From positions 1 to 64,000 of the IMG/VR virus record IMGVR_UViG_3300027917_000019: a stretch of 64,000 nucleotides of DNA. The stretch is one strand, 5' to 3'. The notes beneath the pieces are model-generated. The model saw only the letters and a program-made list of their open reading frames with translations. It was not told the DNA's origin and searched no databases. Position 1 is the stretch's first letter, and every line of letters begins with the position of its first letter. Shown piece by piece: positions 45,498 to 53,925 of the stretch. The stretch is from a virus. The position numbers and the translations under genes were made by a program.

Positions 45498-46247
45498 ATG
45501 AAGCTATACATCGATTTGAATAAAGCAGTCAGTCAGACACCCAACACTGGGGTAGATACTCCGTTGGAAGACCAATCTGTTGAAGAGTATAAGACCTCCT
45601 TTGCTCGCCGCCCGGTAGGTGTAGCTGCTGGCGAAGAAAATGATCCTGATGATCCCAAGGTTGGTAAGCGTTGGAATCGCGCTTCTGACACTGAGGTATC
45701 CGAGCGTAAGGCTAGACAGAAGAAGCGTACAGCAGACGCAGCAGCGGAAGGGTTGATTAAGCCTCCAATTAAGAAGGCACAACCTTTTGATGGTGGGTTT
45801 ACAAGAGAAGAAGCTGAGCGTGCTGCCGACAGTTTGAAGGTTGATTTTAGTGAAGAGAAGTTTGGTCTTAGTGAATTTGTCGCAGGAATTAACGTAGAGC
45901 GCGAGCATGCTGACGTTAGTAAGGATGCTTCAACACTAGGTAAGATTACTCTTGCACACCTTCGTGAAACTCCAGACTACTACAAGAAACTCAAGCAAGT
46001 AGAGAAGAGTGTTGATATTCTAAAGAGTATTAACAACAAGCTTGCTACCGAAAAAGCTAGGCGAATGCCTAACATACGAGAGCAAGAGTTTTTGATGGAT
46101 GTCCTTGGGTATTCTCAGGAAGACATCACCAAGGGTGTTGCTGTCATTACCGGACGTAATAGGCGTTTGTTCAATAGGTGGTTGTGTGATAGACTAGCTA
46201 ATTCCACCTCTGACCTGCTAAAGTCCGTAGGAGCTGACATTGGCTAA
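45498..46247 (+). CDS. Head-cluster hypothetical protein, 249 aa
   Basis: Starts MKLYIDLNKAVSQ, similar to the start of the previous protein (LYISTDLVKAV). Acidic and helical, with a compact C-terminal domain. It overlaps the portal gene by 8 nt. Function is unknown. Confidence 0.6.
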   Translation: MKLYIDLNKAVSQTPNTGVDTPLEDQSVEEYKTSFARRPVGVAAGEENDPDDPKVGKRWNRASDTEVSERKARQKKRTADAAAEGLIKPPIKKAQPFDGGFTREEAERAADSLKVDFSEEKFGLSEFVAGINVEREHADVSKDASTLGKITLAHLRETPDYYKKLKQVEKSVDILKSINNKLATEKARRMPNIREQEFLMDVLGYSQEDITKGVAVITGRNRRLFNRWLCDRLANSTSDLLKSVGADIG

Positions 46248-47973
46248 CGACTACGAAAGTTGGAATGACCATATCAAGCAGTGGCGCGATGCAACTGCAA
46301 ACGTACCCGTATTGGTTCGTGAAGACATTCTGAAGGGGAAATATCGTCCTAGTAAGCCTACAGAGGGTATTCGTGCCCTCATGGAAGATCCGCTTTCCAT
46401 TCAATACTCTCTGGGGTATAAGGATCGCAAATATTCTCTTACGTACGATGTACTAAAGCAGACGGTCCAGAATCTAGCAATTTTGTCTGCAATCGTACAG
46501 ACGCGCACTCATCAGGTAGCTTCGTTTGCAGTACCGTTTAGATCTTCAAAGAGCCTTGGGTATGTTATCAAGCACAAGGATTCAACCAGAGAGACCACTA
46601 AGAGTGAGCGCCAGATGATCCAGGATATGGAGAAGTTCATCTATAATTGCGGCGCAGCAGAGCCAAATCCACACAACAAAGGCTTTGTAAGAGATGATTT
46701 TGAAACATTCCTGAAGAAGATTGTAAGAGACTCTCTTGTTTACGACCAGTGTTGTTTTGAAATTGTTCCAGACCGCTCTGGACAGCCATATGAGTTCATG
46801 GCTGTAGATGCCAGCACTATTAGGTTGGCTGCACAGAATCAGGTATTCGGTCCCAATAATACATGGTTTGACCGTCCACCTGTGGCAAATAACAAAGCCC
46901 GCCATACGAATCTCTCTAATCCGTACACTACCTTGCGTATGTATGGTAAGGATGCGCGAAAGAAGGCGGCGTTCGTACAGCTTATAAATGGGCAGATTGA
47001 GAACGTTTTCGCTAGAGATGAGCTTGCTTTTGGTGTGCGTAATCCACGTTCTGACATCTACATCCAAGGGTACGGATACGGTGAGATTGAGCAGCTGATT
47101 ACCATTATCACTGCACATCTGTATGCTGAAGAATACAACAGACGTTTCTTCATGCAGGGCAGCGCTCCCAAGGGTTTGTTGAATTTGAAGGGTGATGCTA
47201 TGACGCCGGACCAGCTTGAAGGTTTCCGACGTCAGTGGCGTGCTAATCTTGAAGGTGTTGAAAACGCTTGGCGCACTCCCATTCTTCAGGCCGAACAGGG
47301 TATTGATTGGATTAACCTCAACCCCACTAACCGTGAAATGGAATACGGGCAGTGGATGGAATATCTAATTAAGATTACTTGTGGAGTGTTTCTTATCGAC
47401 CCTGCTGAGTTGAACTTTGACCTTGCCGGAGGAGTTCAACAGACCCCCTTGTTTGAGTCCAGTTCTGAGTGGAAACTCAAGGCATCTCGTGACAGGGGTC
47501 TTCGTCCGCTTCTTCGCTTCATTGCGAAGATGATCAATGATAATATCATCGCAAAGATTGATGACCACTTTGTCTTTGATTTTGTAGGACTTGATGAGCT
47601 TACTGAGCAAGAAAAACACGAGCTTCGCAAGGAGCAGGTCGCTTCCTACATGACTCTTAATGAGATTCGTGATGCAGAAGATCTGCCGCGCGTGCTGGGT
47701 GGAGATATGATTCTCAACCCAACATATACTCAAGCACTTCAGGTCATGCAGCAGATGCAGCAGGCTGAGCAGGCACAACAAGGTCAAGAGCAGCCTGGAC
47801 AAGCACCACAGCAAGCTGCCCCTGCCGGTGGAGAAGAAGAGAGCGCTCCTGAGCCTTCTCCAGACTACTCCGACAACTTTACGAAGTCTTTGTCTAGAGA
47901 TAGGCCCATTCTGGAGATTTCTGTAGGGGAAGATTATGACGAGTGGCTAGAGGTATGGCGTGATGACTCGTAA
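46240..47973 (+). CDS. Portal protein, 577 aa (TTG start)
   Basis: Forms the dodecameric DNA gate at the capsid vertex. Helical start, then the portal core (LSAIVQTRTHQVASF, FLKKIVRDSLVYDQCCFEI and FMAVDASTIRL), the crown helices and a glutamine-rich C-terminus. TTG has TAGGAG at 7 nt, the best signal available. This fits HK97-type portals, upstream of MuF, protease and capsid as usual. Confidence 0.85.
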   Translation: MANDYESWNDHIKQWRDATANVPVLVREDILKGKYRPSKPTEGIRALMEDPLSIQYSLGYKDRKYSLTYDVLKQTVQNLAILSAIVQTRTHQVASFAVPFRSSKSLGYVIKHKDSTRETTKSERQMIQDMEKFIYNCGAAEPNPHNKGFVRDDFETFLKKIVRDSLVYDQCCFEIVPDRSGQPYEFMAVDASTIRLAAQNQVFGPNNTWFDRPPVANNKARHTNLSNPYTTLRMYGKDARKKAAFVQLINGQIENVFARDELAFGVRNPRSDIYIQGYGYGEIEQLITIITAHLYAEEYNRRFFMQGSAPKGLLNLKGDAMTPDQLEGFRRQWRANLEGVENAWRTPILQAEQGIDWINLNPTNREMEYGQWMEYLIKITCGVFLIDPAELNFDLAGGVQQTPLFESSSEWKLKASRDRGLRPLLRFIAKMINDNIIAKIDDHFVFDFVGLDELTEQEKHELRKEQVASYMTLNEIRDAEDLPRVLGGDMILNPTYTQALQVMQQMQQAEQAQQGQEQPGQAPQQAAPAGGEEESAPEPSPDYSDNFTKSLSRDRPILEISVGEDYDEWLEVWRDDS

Positions 47974-48823
47974 CGTATTACCCATAAGGCTATTGATAGC
48001 TCTTGATACTTCTGCTAGAATTCCTAACACCACTAGTGTATCTAAGAGTGTTGACTCCGCTATGGAAAAGGTTCCTGAAAAGGACAAGATTTCGAAGCCA
48101 TTCCAGTCTGAAGCTCAGCGGGGTAAATTCTATGCCATGGCAGAACAGGGTAAGATCTCTGAGGAAACTGTGGAAGAGTGGGAGCATGCAACTCCAAAAG
48201 GTAAGAAGCTCCCAAGGAAGAAAAAGATGAATAAGGCTCTAACAGACGCGATTGAGATTTTGAAGGCAGTTGCCTGTATGCCAGTTTCTGGCGACAAGCT
48301 AGAGAAGGACGCTACTGAGAAGGGCGTTTCTAAGGCGGCAGGGGCTCCTCCAGTGGGCGGTGAAGAGCGCAGGGTGTCTAAGCCTGTAGCTCCAAAGGTG
48401 GCCCCGGGAGCGTCTCCTGTGGGCGGCGAAGCTAAGAGAACGCCTGGTGCTTCAAGTTATGGTTCAAAGGGGACTAGCTACAACCCCATGAATAAGAGTG
48501 CTGAAGATGAGGATGTTGACAAGGCTCTTAAGTCTTCGGCAATTGTAGGCATTGCCCGCCGCATGCGGCTGCACGACTATTCTGCCGGCGTTGCTGGTGA
48601 TCAGCCCGTTATCGGTACAAACCGTGTGAGGAACGATCATGAACCTCCGGTAGTTCCTGTTCGTAGGGTTGAGACTCCAGAGCCTACGAAGGTTGTTGTA
48701 GACACATTTGTAGATTGTGAGCAGTGTGGTTGCGTATATAAGAGTTTAGGCAAGTGCCCTAAGTGTTCTAAAATTTCAGAATTGGGCGGCGAAGCGATTC
48801 CGTTTCATTTCCGAGGTCGTTGA
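47963..48823 (+). CDS. Head-cluster protein with zinc finger, 286 aa
   Basis: Contains FQSEAQRGKFYAMAEQGKIS followed by WEHATPKGKKLP, a module seen in many phage head-cluster proteins. It also has two copies of APPVGGE/ASPVGGEA, and a C-terminal CEQCGC...CPKC zinc site. It overlaps the portal end. Probably an assembly or minor capsid factor. Confidence 0.6.
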   Translation: MTRNVLPIRLLIALDTSARIPNTTSVSKSVDSAMEKVPEKDKISKPFQSEAQRGKFYAMAEQGKISEETVEEWEHATPKGKKLPRKKKMNKALTDAIEILKAVACMPVSGDKLEKDATEKGVSKAAGAPPVGGEERRVSKPVAPKVAPGASPVGGEAKRTPGASSYGSKGTSYNPMNKSAEDEDVDKALKSSAIVGIARRMRLHDYSAGVAGDQPVIGTNRVRNDHEPPVVPVRRVETPEPTKVVVDTFVDCEQCGCVYKSLGKCPKCSKISELGGEAIPFHFRGR

Positions 48824-49233
48824 TGTTGTACCTGCGTCACGATCTCATAAAGGGTGACTCTTCCACCAAGCCTGAGAAGGCTAAGAAAGAAGGAGGAGCC
48901 TCATCCAAAACCGGTGAGCAGCGTGGAGGCAAGTATGTTGCCCGCGTTCAAACTGGTTATGAGAAGGACGGTAGTCCTCGATATAAGTACTTTGATACTC
49001 TAGAAGAAAGAGATAAGTACTTACAGAGTCGTGGTACTAGTGGTGACGGAAAGAAGCGTCTTAAGGACAAGCTCACTGATGAGCAAAAAGAAGCAAAGCA
49101 AAAACAGAAAGTTAGCCATGGTAAGGTAGAGTCCGGCAAGCTTTTTGTAGCCAAGGACAAAAAAGAAAAGAAGGAATCGGAGGAAGATACTAAGAAGAGT
49201 ATTTCCGTTTTCATCTGGAGGCTAGAAGAATGA
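48823..49233 (+). CDS. Head-cluster hypothetical protein, 136 aa
   Basis: Starts MLYLRHDLIKGD (the N-terminal motif again) and ends KKSISVFIWRLEE. The middle is a lysine- and glutamate-rich coil. Overlaps both neighbours. Function is unknown. Confidence 0.58.
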   Translation: MLYLRHDLIKGDSSTKPEKAKKEGGASSKTGEQRGGKYVARVQTGYEKDGSPRYKYFDTLEERDKYLQSRGTSGDGKKRLKDKLTDEQKEAKQKQKVSHGKVESGKLFVAKDKKEKKESEEDTKKSISVFIWRLEE

Positions 49234-49703
49234 GTCATTTCCCGCGTAAGCCTGTTCGTTTCATTGAGGCGAATGATGAGCTATTGGACATACAAAAGGC
49301 CGTAGCCTCAGATATGCGTACTTCCACAGATTATGGTGGGCCTACTGAAACTGCATACCCTGCACAGTCAGAACCGCAGTATCGTACGCCCCATGATCGT
49401 GTTAGCGGTAACGAGATGTTTCGTAGGTACCCAGACGGAAGCCTTGATTATGCATATGCTAAAGACAAGGTAGTAGAAGCTGTACATAAGGTGCGTGATG
49501 GGGGTGTCTTGACGTCCGTGGAGCGTGTAGCTCTTAGTTGCATGTTTCCTCACATGTTTTCTGGTGTAGACTCTGGTGTATCTGCAGCAGTTCGCGCTGT
49601 AAATCTACGCCTTTCTGCAGAAGAGTCTATGAAGGTTGCCTTGTTGGTTGCTAAGCATCTCAGCCAGGAAATGTCCTTCATGCACTCTAGCCACGCACGA
49701 TGA
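49230..49703 (+). CDS. Head-cluster hypothetical protein, 157 aa
   Basis: The N-terminal half is extended and polar; the C-terminal half is helical. ATGA coupling on both sides. No family recognised. Confidence 0.58.
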   Translation: MSHFPRKPVRFIEANDELLDIQKAVASDMRTSTDYGGPTETAYPAQSEPQYRTPHDRVSGNEMFRRYPDGSLDYAYAKDKVVEAVHKVRDGGVLTSVERVALSCMFPHMFSGVDSGVSAAVRAVNLRLSAEESMKVALLVAKHLSQEMSFMHSSHAR

Positions 49704-49915
49704 AGATTAGGACAAACCTATCTCCTGAACAGTTGGAGAATATTGCTAAAGGCATTAAGGTCGCTGCTGATAAACAGCGCGTTAGACCGTATGTTCCGGA
49801 AAACAACGCAGAGTCTGAGTTGCTTAGAAAAGCAGACAGTGCCCTTGATCTAATGCTAGACAGTTTACAAGAAGAAGTAGCAAACATATTGCTAGATAAG
49901 GAACACAATGAGTGA
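49700..49915 (+). CDS. Hypothetical protein, 71 aa
   Basis: Helical and charged, between two head-cluster genes that overlap it. Function is unknown. Confidence 0.55.
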   Translation: MKIRTNLSPEQLENIAKGIKVAADKQRVRPYVPENNAESELLRKADSALDLMLDSLQEEVANILLDKEHNE

Positions 49916-50366
49916 ATGGTGGAGTCCGAAGCCTCGCCGCGAATTGAACAAGTCCGGCCTCTTTTCCTACGATGAGGGAGAAGTGAAGATCGAAAAGAGT
50001 CAACCTAATCGCTGGAAGCAGCAACGTGACGCTGACGGAACTCCGCACACTCGTGGTGGTCCCAGCGCGCTTGCGCCTCCTCTTGCAGGCCCTGCGTTGT
50101 TCATTGCTGACATGGAGAAGGCCACCTCTGGAGATGATGGTCCACAGCCGAGGATAGAAGACGCGGAAAAGGTCGTTAAGGCATACTTGGAACTTTCCCA
50201 AGATCTTATCGCTAAGGGATTTGGGGATACTGTTAGAGCCGCAGGAAAGCAAATCAGTGCTGGTGCTAAGGAAGGTGCTAGTGCTGTCAATAAGCTGACA
50301 AATGTCGTTTCAAAGGTAAGTCCTGGAGCAAAGTCTTGCTCCGCAGATGACGACGACGACGAATAA
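49908..50366 (+). CDS. Head-cluster hypothetical protein, 152 aa
   Basis: Begins MSEWWSPKPRRELNKSGLF. A proline- and glycine-rich middle (GGPSALAPPLAGPALF) is followed by helices and an acidic end DDDDDE. It precedes the MuF gene by 7 nt. Confidence 0.58.
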   Translation: MSEWWSPKPRRELNKSGLFSYDEGEVKIEKSQPNRWKQQRDADGTPHTRGGPSALAPPLAGPALFIADMEKATSGDDGPQPRIEDAEKVVKAYLELSQDLIAKGFGDTVRAAGKQISAGAKEGASAVNKLTNVVSKVSPGAKSCSADDDDDE

Positions 50367-50373
50367 GGGTTGA

Positions 50374-53055
50374 ATGCCGCTAACGAAGGGTAAACTGGAG
50401 AAGCTACGCCAGGCGGTAAAGCTTCATGTGAACTGGTTTGTCGCGGCTATCTTAGGAGAGGACGCGCTTACAGCACAGGAGCGTGCTGAGCTTGAGAAGT
50501 TTAAGAAGCTTCCTAAGCAGGCTCTAAGCTTAATTGAGCGTGGATTTGTCCTTGGGCGTCTTAAGTCCATCTTCAAAAAGAAAGAATGGAAGGGCCTTTC
50601 TTGGGAAGACTTTATAGATTTAGCCAAGCGTCAATCTCTTTCACCTCTAGAGAAGCTCGTATTGCAGCAGGCTAAGCTGTCAGCGGCTCAGCACATCAAA
50701 GGTCTCGCCGACGACATCGCCGCTGGCGTTTTCAACCAGCTAGCAAAGACTACCAATCAGGTCGTCAGCGAGGCGTCTCTCAAACAAATCATCAGTGATG
50801 AAGTTCAGCTTGCAGTTCTAGAGAAGAAGTCCTACACACAACTCGCTTCAAGTCTAGCGGCAAAGACAAAGACGCAGTATGGGTACAAGTGGGAACAAAT
50901 CTCTAGGACAGAACTCCACTCTGCTAAGACTCACGGACTTGCTCAGGCGATTATCAACAAGGTAGATGTCTACAAGCACAGTAAGGGCATCGATTCCATG
51001 GTTTCCCTCGTTCCAAAGCCTGGAACTTGTCCAGACTGTGCAAGGCACTATCTAGATAAGAGCGGAAATCCTAGGGTATTCTCACTGAGACAGTTGATGG
51101 GGGCAGGGTCTAACGCTGATCCTGGTGTTGTTCATAAGAAGACAAAGGGTGTGCATTTGCAATGGAAGACTACACTTCCGCCGTTGCACCCAAACTGTCG
51201 TTGTGAGTTGGTGTTCATTCCTCCTGGGTATACGTGGGTGAACGCACAGCTTACACTGACCAATCCAAGCGTACTAAAGAAGGCCATCGGGGATTCTAAG
51301 CTTAGTGGAACAGTAAAGCCGCAAGGGCCTGCGAGTGCAAAGGCATCTGGACCTGTCAATCCTCCAACTATCCCCGGTATCAAGAGTCCTGGGCAGGCTG
51401 ACAACGGTGGCCGTCCTGCGGCTCCTAAGTCTGCTTGGGCAGGCATGGAAGTTGACTACATTCCTAAAGCAGGGACAGCAGAGAAGCCTGAGGGTGCTGT
51501 TGGAGACACTGAGTCTAGTTGGGTTGTCCCGAAGGGCTTTAGACCGGGTAAGGCTCTCACCCCTGAGCAGGAAGCTCAGAAGAAGCAATTGGAGAAGCAA
51601 GCAGCCATTGAGTATGGTAAGGCAGACAATCCGCACGCTGAGATTCTAAGCCACCTAAGCAAGGGTGAGTTTACCGATATGCGCCAGCTTTCTGGGGATG
51701 AAGCTGGGCTATCAGGGATGGCTACATATCTTGTGCAGTTTAAGGATGGCCCCCGAGGGCTGTTGAAGGCGACTACTAAGAAGCTATATGCCAACTCTGG
51801 AGACCCTGAGCTGCTTCAAATTGGTGAGGGAACAACTATTCCTGGAACAGGCCCACAACGCGAAGCAGCTGCATACAACATGCATATGCAGTTTGGTTTG
51901 AAAGACCATGTTCCTCCTACAACAACGCGAATACACAATGGGGCTAATCACTCCATTCAAAGTTGGGCAGAAGGATTTGGACCTGCCAGAAGCATGCTCA
52001 GTTCTGCAGAAAAAGAAGAATCTGGCGTGGTGGTTGCTGGAGAAGGGGCTAAGAAGTCCACAGCAACTAATGAAGTAAAGAGCTTGTTGGAGAGGTGCCC
52101 TGCAGATAAGAAGGAGGCTCTAAAGCAGAAGCTCTTCGAAGGGGCTACTATGAACATCGTCTGCAACAACGGAGACGGGCATAACGGTAATATTCTCGTC
52201 AAAGAAGACTTCAGTGATGTTCGCTTCATAGACAACTCCGCTAGTTTTGGGCACGGCATGGTAGGTGTGTCTAGTGAAATCCACGGAGACATGCACAACG
52301 CTGGAATGAAGCTGAAAGTTCCGGACCACCTCATGGAGAAGTTCTCAAAGACTTCTTACGGAGATATACAAAAGGCTACAAAGGGACTTGACGATAGAGA
52401 ATCTGCTCAGACGTTTCTTCGTATGCGTTACGTTCAGCATTTGATGGATACTGAGGGACATCTTGATTTTGAAAAGTTTCGTCCAGAAGTCATGGGTCCC
52501 GGTGGTGGTGGTCCCCGTATTGGTATGTGGAATGGCTCAGGCTTTGAACAAGTTCTTGATTATGCAAAGAGGCGTGAGAAGGGAGAGCTTGCGCACGATC
52601 AGTTTGTTGCGTTTGCCAAGGATTTCATATCCTCTGCACAAGATGAGAACCACCCCGACAACAAGTCTGTTAGTGCTATGTTTGCTAAACAGTCTCCGCA
52701 AGATGTTCTTATTAGTGGGGAGGAGTTTTACGACAAGCATGTGGTTCCTAACTCTGAGGCAGGAGAACACCCTTCTGTAGCTGCTGAGCGTAAGAAGATG
52801 GAGCGCGCACATACACTACAAGACGCTCCCGGCTCTTCGGCTCCTTCTGGAAAGAAGTCTGAGTTTGAACCAAAACGCACACAAGTCTCTACCAAAGAGT
52901 GGATGGCTGCTTCAAAACCAGTGAGCACTAAAGCACAGAGCCCTAAAGCACACAAGACTTCTGCAGAACCAATTGGCACTAAAGCAGCCAAGCCTTCACG
53001 CATTAAGAAGTCACTATCTCTCTACATTGACGACCCAGGTCGACCTTGGTCTTGA
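50374..53055 (+). CDS. MuF head-morphogenesis protein fused to a kinase-like domain, 893 aa
   Basis: The MuF domain (about 130-290) is seen from ISRTELHSA, GTCPDCARH and LPPLHPNCRCEL. A linker carries the EVDYI...VPKG module. The C-terminal half (about 420-740) has PI3K/HipA-like kinase features: a lysine in GLLKATTKK, a catalytic loop NGDGHNGNILV and a metal-binding RFIDNS. MuF proteins can carry effector domains packaged with DNA. The end reads KKSLSLYIDDPG. Kinase activity is inferred. Confidence 0.75.
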   Translation: MPLTKGKLEKLRQAVKLHVNWFVAAILGEDALTAQERAELEKFKKLPKQALSLIERGFVLGRLKSIFKKKEWKGLSWEDFIDLAKRQSLSPLEKLVLQQAKLSAAQHIKGLADDIAAGVFNQLAKTTNQVVSEASLKQIISDEVQLAVLEKKSYTQLASSLAAKTKTQYGYKWEQISRTELHSAKTHGLAQAIINKVDVYKHSKGIDSMVSLVPKPGTCPDCARHYLDKSGNPRVFSLRQLMGAGSNADPGVVHKKTKGVHLQWKTTLPPLHPNCRCELVFIPPGYTWVNAQLTLTNPSVLKKAIGDSKLSGTVKPQGPASAKASGPVNPPTIPGIKSPGQADNGGRPAAPKSAWAGMEVDYIPKAGTAEKPEGAVGDTESSWVVPKGFRPGKALTPEQEAQKKQLEKQAAIEYGKADNPHAEILSHLSKGEFTDMRQLSGDEAGLSGMATYLVQFKDGPRGLLKATTKKLYANSGDPELLQIGEGTTIPGTGPQREAAAYNMHMQFGLKDHVPPTTTRIHNGANHSIQSWAEGFGPARSMLSSAEKEESGVVVAGEGAKKSTATNEVKSLLERCPADKKEALKQKLFEGATMNIVCNNGDGHNGNILVKEDFSDVRFIDNSASFGHGMVGVSSEIHGDMHNAGMKLKVPDHLMEKFSKTSYGDIQKATKGLDDRESAQTFLRMRYVQHLMDTEGHLDFEKFRPEVMGPGGGGPRIGMWNGSGFEQVLDYAKRREKGELAHDQFVAFAKDFISSAQDENHPDNKSVSAMFAKQSPQDVLISGEEFYDKHVVPNSEAGEHPSVAAERKKMERAHTLQDAPGSSAPSGKKSEFEPKRTQVSTKEWMAASKPVSTKAQSPKAHKTSAEPIGTKAAKPSRIKKSLSLYIDDPGRPWS

Positions 53056-53079
53056 CTCCTCCCACATAGGTGATATCAT
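53052..53079 (+). promoter_or_regulatory. Promoter TTGACT-N16-TATCAT
   Basis: The -35 overlaps the MuF stop codon and the -10 ends 6 nt before the ATG at 53086. Confidence 0.65.
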
Positions 53080-53085
53080 ACTACC

Positions 53086-53310
53086 ATGCCACGAGAACAC
53101 GAACACGAACTCTTCGACAATACAAAAGGTAAGTCTTTAGGCAAAGCCTGGTGGAATCCTGACACTGAGAAGATTGAGTGCAGCAACCACACTGTGTTGA
53201 AGATGATTTTCAACAACCACTCTCTTGCTTCTAAATCTGACAAAGCTTTGATTAGCAATCTAGCTCGGGCCTTCAAGTCAGGTTACATAACTGCGAGGTT
53301 GGTCAAGTGA
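53086..53310 (+). CDS. Hypothetical protein, 74 aa, probably leaderless
   Basis: Begins MPREHEHELFDN, basic in the C-terminal half. The ATG coincides with the predicted transcription start and has no ribosome-binding site. Function is unknown. Confidence 0.58.
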   Translation: MPREHEHELFDNTKGKSLGKAWWNPDTEKIECSNHTVLKMIFNNHSLASKSDKALISNLARAFKSGYITARLVK

Positions 53311-53825
53311 GTGACTATATTCGTGTGTTTGAACTGAAGGGATTGGATGAGAACTTTGATGACGATCTGTCAAAGTCAATTCTAGAAATTCACCTAGATA
53401 AAGCATTGCACCCACAAGAAGCTGTTGAGAAGTCTCTGTACAACTTCGATTTAGATACGCCAGACGGCGTAGATCGCCTGTTAGAGCTTCTCCCAATACT
53501 AGACCCCGAGATTATAAACGAGGTTTATCAAGAGATTTTTCCTGGGTATCCTGTGGATACCCTCGCTCCGCGTATGGCTCGTTTAGAGTTGCGGGGTTAT
53601 TTAATGGACTACTTGGCGAATAATGGAACACAAGAAGGACAAGGAGCTGGAGAAGAAGCGGCAACTGCAGGAGGACCTGGATCGCCTGGCGAAGAGCCGC
53701 GATCTGAGGTACCAGGAGCCCAGCCTTCTGAGGAAGCTGGGGCAGCGGGTGTTCCTCCAGAACCTGAGCCTGGTGCCCAAGCTGACGAAGCTGAAGTTGT
53801 TGAGCCTGGGGCTGCACCCAGCTGA
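53307..53825 (+). CDS. Head-cluster protein with acidic low-complexity tail, 172 aa
   Basis: Residues 1-105 are a helical domain; the rest is Pro/Glu/Gly/Ala-rich. The tail region (53623-53825) is also read in another frame by the next gene. GTG start overlaps the previous stop. Function is unknown. Confidence 0.6.
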   Translation: MSDYIRVFELKGLDENFDDDLSKSILEIHLDKALHPQEAVEKSLYNFDLDTPDGVDRLLELLPILDPEIINEVYQEIFPGYPVDTLAPRMARLELRGYLMDYLANNGTQEGQGAGEEAATAGGPGSPGEEPRSEVPGAQPSEEAGAAGVPPEPEPGAQADEAEVVEPGAAPS

Positions 53826-53925
53826 TATAGATTATCTCCTCAACAAGAAACATCTTGTTGAGGTTCGTGACCCTGTCACCAAAATATGCTACTATTCAGT
53901 CAATATTGATCCAGTAGGTGAGTGA
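53623..53925 (+). CDS. Overlapping-frame coiled-coil protein, 100 aa
   Basis: ATG at 53623, frame +1 relative to the preceding gene for about 200 nt. MEHKKDKELEKKRQLQEDLD begins a basic coiled coil; the C-terminal part HPADIDYLLNKKH continues past the upstream stop. Codon choice in this frame is strongly CTG/AAG/GAG, and it fills what would otherwise be a 92-nt gap, both supporting expression. Confidence 0.55.
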   Translation: MEHKKDKELEKKRQLQEDLDRLAKSRDLRYQEPSLLRKLGQRVFLQNLSLVPKLTKLKLLSLGLHPADIDYLLNKKHLVEVRDPVTKICYYSVNIDPVGE

